Shown one piece after another: positions 26,875-37,900 of a stretch of 64,000 nucleotides of DNA; position 1 is the stretch's first letter, and the number at the start of each line of letters is the position of its first letter. The stretch is taken from assembly GCA_030522415.1 (NCBI GenBank), contig CM060107.1, forward strand, positions 27,184,571-27,248,570, given 5' to 3'. The position numbers and the translations under genes are program-made. This DNA comes from Channallabes apus (lineage: Eukaryota > Chordata > Actinopteri > Siluriformes > Clariidae). The notes below the pieces were generated by a model, which made no database searches, was not told where the DNA came from, and saw only the letters and a list, made by a program, of their open reading frames with translations.

Positions 26875-27024
26875 ACTACATATCCAGTGAGAAGTGTAAT
26901 AGGATGCGGTACGTTTCCAAACACGGAAGTAGAGCTTATTTTAGCGGAAACGATGTAAACGTAGTTACTGCTTACTGCTCTCTCTCTCCCTTTAAAACAT
27001 ATATATTTTTTTAATTAACGTAAA
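26875..27024 (+). promoter_or_regulatory. stoml1: Putative stoml1 promoter, TATA-less
   Basis: ACGGAAGT at 26923-26930, about 95 bases before the stoml1 ATG, matches the ETS-factor core CCGGAAGT at seven of eight positions. The segment is richer in CpG than its flanks and has no TATA box at a useful distance, which fits a broadly expressed gene. Confidence 0.35.
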
Positions 27025-27483
27025 ATGTTTGGCAGGTCTTCAGGTTTTAACTATGAGATTCTCCCACAAACAGATCACGGAAATAGAAATTACCCGGGCC
27101 TGTTTACATCCGGACAGTCTGAGTATAACAGCGGCTTCTCCTTTGATTACGTTCCTCAAATTAAAAACAATGATTTTACAGATGAAAGTCAAGGATTCGT
27201 ATCACGCTTATGCAACTTAATCGTTATACTCTTGGTTTTTCTTTGTACGCTAATCACATTTCCCATATCTGCGTGGTTTGTTTTAAAAGTAAGTCCTTCT
27301 TACATCTTAAACACTAACTTTTATGAAATGTGAACATTCCTGTGAGCAGTAACACTCATTAGCCGCACTAATTGGAACGCGTGCAGAATCAAAAGCATAA
27401 AACATGAAGATTAAGAGCTATAAGGTAATGTGACTTTGACTGTGGCATTGTTGCCGGTTTATATGAGAATTTCATAATCAGTC

Positions 27484-27516
<33 letters not shown>

Positions 27517-30500
27517 AGGTTGTAGGATTACAAAGAATGCATTGAATAACTACACGAATGATGAAAATGGACATATTTGTACATGATGCAAATTTAAGAC
27601 ATTTAAAGGTTAGATTAGAAACATTACAGTGATTCAGTAACATATCATAAACATAAATGCACAAGGTATAAGCAAAGACATTCCTTATAAATACAATCCA
27701 GATCCTTGGTGAGCAAGCCAGAAGTGACTGCTGAGAAGGAATAGGATCATAACTTTGAAAGGAACCAGACTGAAACTCATTCTTTTCTGGATGACACAGG
27801 ATAATCAGCTACTATTAATATTTTAAACCTCGTATGTTACTGAATCACAGTGATTCTTCTAATACTTTTATATGTCTTGTTGCATTACAATTTGATAATG
27901 CCTTATTTAGAAATCTTGCACAGGTACATGTGTTCCTATTAATGTGGCCGATGAGTCTATGCCAAAGGTCAATAACAACAATAAAAATATGGAAACATAC
28001 AGCATGTGCTGAAATATATAGGATGTTAAGGATGAACATATTCAGAATATTCTTTAAGTGAGTAGAAGACATGGTTAACTAGTAAAACTGTACAGTGTAG
28101 CTATAGTAAAGCCAGTAAGTAACTTTTAGAAAAAGATACTGAGTGGGAAACATTTGTCAGGAAAACTAAATTTTTGAGGAGGTATAATTCAGTGTTTTTT
28201 TGTTTTGTTTTTTTAAGACAGTGCCCAACTATGAGAGAATTGTTGTATTCCGCCTGGGTCGCATCCGACCTCCTAAGGGTCCAGGAGTGGTTTTAGTGCT
28301 TCCGCTTATTGACCAGTGGCAAAGGGTGGACCTAAGAACCAGGGCTTTCAACATCCCACCATGCAAGGTAGTAAGAAACACTCCATACAACTTGTGCTAC
28401 CCATTTTAGGTGGCCGCTGAACCGGTTTCTTATCTGCAAACACTCAAGAAGGTCAAATGATCTGATAAACATTTTAACTTTTTAACAGTAGCTCTTTCAT
28501 TATTTTAATCAACAGTAGATTTTCAGATTCCACTTTCTTGTACCAGGTGAACACAAAAGATGGAGGCCTGGTGTCTGTCGGTGCAGATATCCAGTTCCGG
28601 ATCTGGAATCCAGTCATATCTGTGGTGGCGGTGCAGGATTTAAAGGCTTCCACACGTCTTACTGCACAGAATGCTATGACTCAGACTCTGGGCAAGAGAA
28701 CAGTGAGAGAAATACAGACAGAGAAAGTCAAACTGGGCGAGCATCTTGGGGTAAAAGATCAGATTTCTTCGATATTGTTTATTGACAAACTTTATTGTTA
28801 GATTTGGTAGGTTTTACTGTGCATAAGAATGTTATGTAAGGATGAAAATAACCAGTCACCATCTGATTCAATATTATCACAATGCCGAGGTGTCCATGCA
28901 ACTAAAATAGCCATTCTATAAATATTCTGATCCCCTAATTTTGCTACCATTTGAAGACCTTGATCTTTTTTTTTTTTTTTTTTTTTTTAAAGTTGATTCA
29001 TAACTTGAAAGACTTACTTTATATAACAGTTTCACAACTGAATTTAACATGAGTAGTAGCTCATTCCTTGTATTAGTTTTCTTTCTTAAAAACTATGTGC
29101 AGCATTTAAACTACACAAACTAACGTCAAATAAAAAAGTTTAAAATTAAGCTTAAAATTTAACTAAAACAAAAACTAAATTTTTACTGAGCAGGGCATAC
29201 CTCTGTCATCTGTTACAATTATTATTTTTAACCAAACTTGGTAAATAATTAATTCCTACCATATGGGATTGCAGTGTGGACATACCCTAGGATTCTAGCT
29301 CGTTAAAGTCGTGGTATGTTTTGCAGATGGACATAAATGATCTGACAAAACCTTGGGGATTGGAGGTGGACCGGGTTGAGCTGACCCTGGAAAATGTGCT
29401 CCGTGCCCCAGAGGAGTGTCACTCAGGGCCATTCATTATGCCTCCCTCTGTCCCTGGCCTAGAGGGTCTGGCCGGACCTATACAGCAACTTGCCATGCAC
29501 TTTCTGGGGCAAAGTGCAGCAGCATCTCCACCTGCTAATGGTGAATTCATACAGTACACTAATCATCTACAGTAGGTCAGTTCATTTACTCTGCTCTCAC
29601 TTCACCATTTTCATATGGGCTTGTGTGCATTTCTGTGCAGATACAATGCTCTTCACTGATGAGTGGAGCACAGATACGCCAGTAACTCAAAGCAGCAGCA
29701 TGGTAGAGGAGCTCCTGGCAGCAGTGAGACTGGTGCTGTCTGAGAGCTTGGTTAGGCAAGTGGGAGCCTGTTTCCAGTTTCACATCAGTACCAGTACTGG
29801 CCAAACTAGGAGCTACTATGTGGATCTTACTCAAAGTAATTACAGTAATTAATTTACATTTATTGTCATATGAATAACATAATTCATCACATTACTTGCA
29901 GATTTAAAATGCAGATTGTATTTGTGCAGTCTGTAAGGTTTCTCATTGGTATCATTGGTTTCTGTTTACTTAGAGTAGTCAACTTAAAGTCTAACTAACC
30001 TAAAGTTTTAAATCACCTTTAAAAAAAAAACTTGAAACTAGTGCATTTTTCATTTCAGAAGAATATTTTTGCAAAGATTGGTTTGCTTAGTTGTCTGCAA
30101 TAGCATTTAGATCTAAATTAGATCTACTAACAGTATATTAAATGAATAGTTAATAGATCCTTAATGAGATTGTTAAATCTGATCATGGTCACCTATTTTC
30201 CTTAGTGCTGATGAAGTCTTTTTGTGTGCTCAGCCATTTGCCCCTGCTCCTGACCCTTACCTTGACAGATAGCACATCATTTTCTTTCCACAATTATGGT
30301 CACAACAGAATAGTGAAAAATGAGGTGCATGTTTGGCATGTCAACTAATAGTACTGTACATGAAAAACTAGTAAGAACTTGTACAAAATAATCAGGTATC
30401 TAGTATTTTTTAAAAGTGGTAGTTTAATACTGTGTAATTATTGTATCAGAATTATGTGCCTTGTTAAATTTTAAGATTTGTTTTTCATTAAATTTTACCA

Positions 30501-30765
30501 TGTAATGTTCAATAATCTTGTAGAAATTATCCCTCATCTCTCAATTTCAATTGTCCCTCAATCTCCAGATAGTGGAACATGTGGTGCAGGGGAGGCGATA
30601 CAACCTGACGTGTCGCTGAGTATGAGCGAGCAGAATATGATGGCCATGTTCCAGGGCAGCCTGCAGCCATTCGCAGCATACAGCAGTGGCAAATTGAGAG
30701 TTCAGGGAGACTTAAACACTGCCATGAAACTAGATGCACTTGTTAAACTCATCAGGCCTTCATGA
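27025..30765 (+). CDS. stoml1: Stomatin-like protein 1 (SPFH + SCP2 domains)
   Basis: A membrane scaffold of late endosomes and lysosomes that can modulate ion channels and, through its SCP2 part, is thought to bind sterol or lipid. Exons: 27025-27288, 28218-28367, 28547-28750, 29327-29540, 29641-29835, 30569-30765, total 1224 bases, 407 aa plus stop, near the vertebrate length. Residues 10-13 (YEIL) form a YxxPhi sorting motif like the one that sends mammalian STOML1 to late endosomes. A hydrophobic hairpin segment (about 62-87, ending TFPISAWFVLK) precedes the stomatin domain (about 89-220; ERIVVFRLGRIRPPKGPG, RVDLRTRAFNIPPCK, VGADIQFRIWNP). The SCP2 domain fills the C-terminus (about 290-405; MFQGSLQPFAAYSSGKLRVQ). 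The SPFH-SCP2 fusion is the STOML1 signature. No break is visible. Confidence 0.96.
27485..27514. repeat. (AAT)n microsatellite in stoml1 intron 1
   Basis: About ten AAT/TAA units in the first intron, well away from splice sites. Confidence 0.95.
27688..27800 (-). mobile_element. LINE 3'-end-type fragment in stoml1 intron 1
   Basis: The wording CTTGGTGAGCAAGCCAGAAG, GAAAGGAACCAGACTGAAACTC and CTTTTCTGGATGACACAGG follows the repeat at 15.90-16.03 kb in the same order. It is a short, diverged fragment of that family. Confidence 0.6.
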
Positions 30766-31119
30766 TGTCTACATGAAGTTAAAGAGGCTGTGTACTTCAA
30801 GCTTGAGTTAGACTTTTAACTCTCATATAATTTGTTGTGACCTGAACATTTTTTGTACTGTAGGTAGATAATGCAACACAAATATCTTAAAATTAAATAT
30901 TTGAAAAATGTGTGATTTCTTCATTAGTAATCTATATTCTGATGTGTTTCAATTGCACTATTTAAAAGAACCACCATATGTATACAGTATATATGTTTTT
31001 ATAAATTGTATGTGTTAGGTATTTCATGATTTTTTTTTATCAGTTTGTTTGTGTTTATATATATATATACATGTGTGTGCATAATCACATTATGTATTAG
31101 TAATTTATAAGTTATTTTT

Positions 31120-31125
31120 AATAAA
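31120..31125 (+). terminator. stoml1: stoml1 polyadenylation signal
   Basis: AATAAA about 355 bases after the stoml1 stop codon and before the cyp11a1 promoter. It is the first canonical hexamer I see downstream of the gene. Confidence 0.6.
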
Positions 31126-31669
31126 AATGCTGAAACTCACAACTTGAGTCTGTACTGTGAACTTTTTGCAGTACTGCTTTTGAAGGTCATTTGTTCATTA
31201 CTGTCTGTTTCTCACCTCTAAACTCCTAGAAGGCTGCTCCTCTGTCATCAAACCCACAGTTTCTTGGAAAAGCAGTAATTCCGCAGTGCCCTGTAACTAA
31301 ATCGGAGCAGGCCATCTGATCATGACTACAAGTTATTTTGCAATCTGTGAATCGATTGCACCTGTGGCTTTAATGCTCAAAGAACTTATTGTACTGTAGA
31401 TAGGGCTCTAAATCAATACGACCAAGGCCTAAGCAGTATAATAAATTTTACATTACATAAATGTGTGGTATAGTTAATATATCACAATGCTAAATGTGTA
31501 GTACATTAAATGCTAATTTCCATTCTCTTATCATTCTTTTATTTCATAATTTGGAATCAGGAATACTCCTGGATACATAGGTGCAATAAGGCATAAAGGA
31601 ACCAAATGTTTTGTATACAGCTAAATGTCAGTTGATTTTTAAAACTTAAATTTTACTAATGCATGTAAA

Positions 31670-32018
31670 CTGATATTTTAACCTTGAAGCATTGGAGGGA
31701 GGTGCATATAAAACTAAACACCCTGAGCAGACGAACTCTCTGTCCCTGAGGGTAATGGAGTGAGGAGAGATAGAAAGAGTGAATGTATGTGGGTGGGAAG
31801 AGGACTCAAGAGGCGGAGGACTGTTGGCAAAGCTTTGTGTTTTTGCCATTGCCAGCTATGCCACTCTCTCTTTCTCTCTCTGGTTCTGGCAATTCCTGAA
31901 AGCCAAGAGAAACACACATGAGCTGCCTGTCAGTAATAAGGCACAAGTGGGAATCATCACGTGTCAGCTGCCGGGTCCGTGTGGAAAACTGAAGTGTGAC
32001 TGAGTGGGTGAGTACTGT
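31670..32018 (+). promoter_or_regulatory. cyp11a1: cyp11a1 proximal promoter and 5' UTR
   Basis: A TATA box TATAAAA lies at 31707-31713. Twenty bases upstream, AACCTTGA (31680-31687; TCAAGGTT on the minus strand) resembles the SF-1/NR5A1 site TCAAGGTCA. In mammals the proximal CYP11A1 promoter likewise has an SF-1 site just upstream of its TATA region and depends on it for steroidogenic expression. The implied start is near 31740, giving a leader of about 280 bases. A GTGAGT at 32008-32013 could act as a donor, but the downstream frame continues without needing it. Confidence 0.5.
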
Positions 32019-34863
32019 ATGTGCATGATGGTGGTGAGGTACACGGCATGGAGCAGTGCTCTGGCTCGATCTCTAGCTATGGAAGGACCATGCCAGGTAA
32101 GAGCTTGCCACAGCGCAAGTATGCCTGTTACAAGAGACACACTATATCCAGAAAGCAGCTCTACTGTTAGGCCCTTCAATGAGATACCTGGGATGTGGAG
32201 GAACAGCATAGGGAACCTCTACACCTTCTGGAAATTGAATGGATTCAAGAACATCCATCACATTATGGTGCATAACTTCAACACATTTGGGCCCATTTAC
32301 AGGTAAACAATTAAGTTGAAGCTGTGATATAAATGTGACTTGATCATAGGGGCTTGCTGCAATTTATCTCTCCATGAGCAGTGCATTATGGTAAAAAGAA
32401 GTACATTTGAATGGAAAAAAGATTATTTATGATAGATTATTAATGATGGTTGATGCACTTCTCTCACCTGTTCTGCAGAAAGACAAATTAAAGTTCAAAA
32501 AATTTTATCAGATTTTTGGTAACCATTATTTACATGCAGAAATAGCTGAAGATGATTTCCCTCTCCTTTTCTTCCACTATTTTAAACCAACTCTGCTTAC
32601 GAGAACAGAAATATTCTGTAAATGTAATGTCTTACCATATGTATTAAAGTGGTCATGAATAATGCATATTTCATTCTCAAAGGGAGAAAATTGGATATTA
32701 TGAAAGTGTGAATATAATCAACCCTGAGGATGCTGCCATCTTATTCAAAGCAGAGGGTCACTACCCTAAAAGGCTCAGAGTGGAACCTTGGACTTCATAT
32801 CGGGATTTTCGAAATCGCAAATATGGTGTTCTTCTGAAGTATGATTCCCTATATTGAGCTTTTGGTTACTAATTACATATGCTTGAGTGTAAACGTCACT
32901 CTCTCTGTCTGTTCAGAGATGGGGAAGATTGGCGATCCAACAGAGTCATTCTGAACCGTGAGGTAATCTCGCCGAAGGTGCAGGGAAACTTTGTGCCACT
33001 ACTGGATGAGGTGGGCCAGGACTTTGTTGCTCGAGTTCATAAAAAGATTGAAAGAAGTGGACAGAATAAATGGACCACAGACCTGTCCCATGAACTCTTC
33101 AAGTATGCATTAGAATGTAAGGATTATTGCACTATATAAATGATTAGCAATAGATCTAAAACAATGCTATAGTAAAATTATTAATAGTGTTAATCAATTG
33201 TGCTCAAAATAAACGTATAATTTACTGTTTGAATGCTGACATGATCTGTGTGTGTGCCTCAGCTGTGAGTGCAGTATTGTATGGTGAACGTCTGGGGCTG
33301 CTGTTGGACTACATTGATCCAGATGCTCAGCACTTTATTGACTGCATCACTCTCATGTTTAAGTCCACCTGCCCCATGCTGTACATCCCCCCTTCCATGT
33401 TAAGGCGGCTTGGAGCCAAAACATGGAAAGACCATGTGGAAGCATGGGATGGTATTTTCAACCAAGGTATGAGAGTTTCCTAGTAAATAAAAATGATTTA
33501 ATATCCCACTACATATAAGAGTGAAACAATAGTATGAATAGTGCTATATGTGAAAGCTTCGTATTTTACCTAATCCACTCTGGGCCACAATAGCGGACCA
33601 CTGTATTCAGAACATCTACAGGCAGCTGAGGAAAGATTCTGGAGGTCAGAATAAATATCCCGGAGTGCTGGCCAGCCTTCTCATGCTTGACCGGCTGTCC
33701 ATTGAGGAAATCAAAGCCAGTGTGACTGAGCTGATGGCTGGAGGCGTAGATACAGTAGGAACATTTGTAAAAAAAAAAAAATGTGAAAAAGAAATAAAAA
33801 AAACAAGATCCAACAGATGCACAAAATATGCCTTAATTAAGCAGTAATCGCGTTACTGATGTATACTGTATTTCAGACATCCATCACCCTCCTTTGGACG
33901 CTCTATGAGTTGGCACGTCACCCTGACCTCCAAGAGGAGCTGAGGGCCGAAGTCATTGCAGCTCGCACTGCCTCGCTGGGAGACACAGTGCAAATGCTCA
34001 AAATGGTGCCACTGCTAAAAGGTGCTCTGAAAGAGACACTCAGGTGTGGAGAGCTTAAGCTAAGGCCTCTATTCATGCTGTTGTAAAAAATAATTACTTG
34101 CAGAAATCATTGCATGTAACAAAAGTACCATTATGATACAAATGGATTAATTGTAATCCATCTTCCCTTAAGGCTGCATCCTGTAGCAGTAAGCCTGCAA
34201 AGATACATCACTCAAGATGTTGTTATCCAAAACTACCATATTCCATCTGGGGTGAGCCACAATAACCTGAATCTCAACTAGGATAAAAGTAGCCAGCATG
34301 TAAAATTATATAAGTGACCTTGGATATGTCTTGCTTAGACATTAGTGCAGCTGGGACTGTATGCCATGGGCAGGGACTATCGCATCTTTCCCAGACCAGA
34401 GCAGTATCTGCCCTCTCGCTGGCTGAGGAATGAAAGCCATTATTTCAGGAGTTTGGGCTTTGGCTTTGGGCCGCGTCAATGCCTTGGGCGCAGAATTGCA
34501 GAAACTGAGATGCAGCTCTTCCTCATCCATGTCTGTTCTATTCTATTCTATTCTATTCTATTCTATTCTATTATATTATATGAACTATGGCAAGCTGAGA
34601 TACAGTATATGTAATCTGTCTATGTTAATTATTCAGTTTCCTAATTATTTGCTCTACAAAAAAAAAAAAAAAGCTTAGAAGACTGATTGTGTATGCCTCT
34701 GTGAATGTGAAATCTGTAACTTGTACTCTGACTTTCACAGATGTTGGAAAACTTCAAGATTGAGAAGCAGAGACAAGTAGAAGTGAGGAGCACATTTGAG
34801 CTCATACTGATCCCTGAAAAACCCATTGTGTTAACTATAAAGCCTTTACACAACAGTAAATGA
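32019..34863 (+). CDS. cyp11a1: Cholesterol side-chain cleavage cytochrome P450 (P450scc)
   Basis: Converts cholesterol to pregnenolone at the inner mitochondrial membrane, using electrons from adrenodoxin; it is the first committed step of steroid hormone synthesis. Exons: 32019-32302, 32683-32838, 32917-33116, 33263-33466, 33594-33754, 33877-34043, 34173-34251, 34339-34530, 34741-34863, total 1566 bases, 521 aa plus stop. Seen: a basic, acid-poor N-terminus fit for a mitochondrial presequence, a conserved SFNEIPG-type region as [14 protein letters not shown]-helix AGGVDTTS (330-337), ExxR as ETLR (388-391), and the haem loop [10 protein letters not shown] with Cys 465. The first in-frame ATG is at 32019, with further ATGs at 32025 and 32028; which is used is uncertain. 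stoml1 lies upstream in the same direction and ccdc33 converges downstream. Confidence 0.97.
34533..34575. repeat. (TTCTA)n pentanucleotide repeat at a splice donor
   Basis: About seven TTCTA units begin four bases after the GT of cyp11a1 intron 8 (donor at 34531). Confidence 0.95.
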
Positions 34864-34939
34864 CAAACTCCTTCCAGGAGGTAATGGACAAGTATTTAAT
34901 TACAAAAAAATTTTTTTGTAAGACATGTCTTTGGATATA

Positions 34940-34945
34940 TTTATT
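34940..34945 (-). terminator. ccdc33: Possible ccdc33 polyadenylation signal
   Basis: TTTATT on the + strand is AATAAA on the minus strand, 37 bases after the ccdc33 stop codon. Cleavage 10-30 bases further would place the ccdc33 mRNA end about 50-70 bases from the cyp11a1 stop codon. Confidence 0.5.
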
Positions 34946-34981
34946 CTATTTTTATTTCTCTGCATTGATGTCCTTCAGCCT

Positions 34982-37900
34982 TCACATGGACAGACGTTTG
35001 GTCAAGGTTGTGTACTGACCAGTTGATGTTTGAGCAAATCCATGATTGTATTCACTGAGCCTGGTCAACAAGTCTTGTTTTTCTTTCCCCCACTGCTTGG
35101 CATTCTGCTCCAGCTGCAAGACAAGAATGTCTGAGCTTTTTGAAGATTTCATTTCGACATTTGTGTTCTTGTGAAAGTGAGCTACTCTTTTGAAAAACAC
35201 ACCTGTTTGTCCAAAGTACGGATGGAAGCCTCTGCTCTCTCTAGCTGTTCTAACAGTCTGAGCTTCTCAATGTCGCCAAAAGGCTGCTAGAATTAAACAG
35301 AACATCACATCACTTATTTTTCTTTCTCGGAGGCGGGTGCTAGTTATTTTATGATAATTTTTAAGGTACAGTGTTATGTTGTAATGATAGGCTGTAGATT
35401 AACTATATAAATGAACGTGAGTTGATGAAGATATCTGTCAGAATTTTTTTTTTTCCAAACCATTTTAAAATGTTTTAATGAGAGTTCAATTATTATTACT
35501 TGATGGATTTGACTGCTTTGTTTGTGTATTGAACACTGTATTCTTGTAATCTTTTGATCTTTATATAGCCTAATTTTAAAGGAATATAATCAAAGGTTAA
35601 CTGGCCATATCTAATAAATCTAGTTTTTTTGGTGTATTGTACCATATGAATGTACAATATAAAAAATATGTGTGCATGTCTGTGTGTTCTATTTGATTGA
35701 TTAGTTATGATTTTGTTAATTTAGAATTTCTATATTACACTTGACACTGGAATCAAAGTGAAAGTTCTGGAATTGTCACACCCTAAGCCGAGCTTGTGTA
35801 GAGAGGTTCACCTGTGCAGGTTGTTGTATGATAATAGGCTGTGGCTGTTGGCGAAGTCTTTCAAGCTCTTCTCTGAGGCGAGAGTTTTCTGCAGTCAGAA
35901 TGGCCTCAATCTCTCTTGTTTTCCTCTCTTCTGAATCTACACATACATACATAAATATTAATGGGCTTCTTCTTCTTATGTTCTTCCTAGAGCTGAAGAT
36001 CTAGGCCTCATCATTACCTTGCTGGTAAACTGACTCTATAGCAGAAAATCAATCACAAATCAATCATTACTCCATTAGACAAGGAATGAACTGCAATGGC
36101 ATCTCTGTGCTCATTTAAAATTTAAGTGCATCTGCTATCATTACAAATTAAAATATGACTGTATGATATGCAATGGGTACTCTATATAGACCCACCTTTT
36201 GCTTTTAAGACCTTCTTCCTCTCTGCATTTTCTTTATTTCTGTCTGCCAGCTTTGTCATCAGTACCTTCTCCATCCTTTCAATAATCTCATTAAGAAATT
36301 ATTTCAATAATCTCATTAAGTATTAGAGAAGCAGAAAACACATTCCCCAAAAAACTCTAAATGCCTCCAAATAGAATACAGATGGGTATTTTAGGGGAGA
36401 TTATATAATAATCTTATAATAACTTTATATTGATATAAAGTATAATGTGAAGATTAATGTAGTTTACCTCAGAGCAAAGCATTGCATTACCTTCTCCTGC
36501 TGGCGTACTGTAGCCTCCAGATTTGAAAGCTTCTTTATCTTTCCTTGGTAGCGCTGCAGCACAGCCTGCTGTTGCTGGTGTGCTTGCTGTAAATGCACCA
36601 GTTCCTTCTCTTTGTCATTCTTCTACAGAGAACAACAGGGGATCTTTTAGGCAGGAGCAGTTAATGGAATGTAAAGGGGTTAGATGTACTTTAGAAAATA
36701 CAACATACTGTAAACACAACAACCTGTATTCCTATCCTCAATCAATGGCCTTGGGCAGAAATGATTGCTATATTATTCAAAGCAGCATTCTCATCATTCC
36801 AGTAAAAGTAACAAAGGCATGGCAGGAAGTCAATGGATAATGCATTTGAGATTGCATGAAGCCATCCATGTAAATGGCCATAGCCCTACCGGCTCTTTGT
36901 TTAAGCAATGTCAGGTTGAAAGCCAAAGAGAGGCCTGTAACTCACCCTGATTAGCTCATTCTGAAGCTGCTGGATCTTATCCCTCTGATCTGCAACCTTA
37001 CGACTCTCACTGGCTAGATTGCACTTTAGAGAAACTTGAACAAAAAACTGTTGATCAGTGACAGTAGCAAATAATTCAAGGCGAAAAGGCTATTATCAAA
37101 ATTAGATTTAAAAGCAAGTTCCTATAGATAACCTTTAAATCTGGTCACTTGAAAGAAGGTTTTTTATGCAATAAGAAAAAAAACAAGAAGCCAAAAAACA
37201 GATGCAAATGGGACATAATGTCAGGAATAATTAAAGAACTGCATGTTTCCAATAGTTATCCAAAATATTATTGCTTATCACCACCATAATAACAACCATA
37301 ATATTGTAAATGTTGACTTGTGTTCATGTAACTGTGTTAAGGGAGTTTCACAGGTTACGTTTATTGTACAGGACTTAAGAAAAAGAGAAAAAAAATAACA
37401 TTTGAAAACCCTTCACCAAATTACTGTAATACTTTCAATCTACTGTTGTTAAAATATATTTTGCGTAATTTCGTTAACATTAAAATAGACTGTTTAGAAA
37501 TTTTTTTTATAGCAAATGAGCCCAAACAAAGGCTCATAAAGAGGTCAAGACCATCATTAAAAGACATTGATTCCTCCATTTGCGTCAGGACTAGCTTGGG
37601 TGACCTTAAAAAGTCTATGAAACCTTGTGAATACCTGTGTGTGTTTATGTGTCAGACATTGTCCTTCTAGAGATACTGTAAGGCCCTGACTGCTTATCAG
37701 TGTTTGAGTGCTAAATGAGCAGTCTTATCAAACTATTGCACAATTCACTGAGGGAAAGACAGTACCTTCAACTTTCCTCTGAAATATCACACCAGCTCAT
37801 AGAACAACTTTCTACTGTAGGGAAAATGATTCAATATTAGAGTTGCAAAAGTAATGAAATCATGATTTTATTAATAAGGCTCTGTTTTAGAGGAAACAGT

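Noticed and set aside
32004..32018. Start of cyp11a1 at an in-frame GTG
   Set aside because: Nuclear eukaryotic genes start at ATG; in-frame ATGs follow at 32019, 32025 and 32028.
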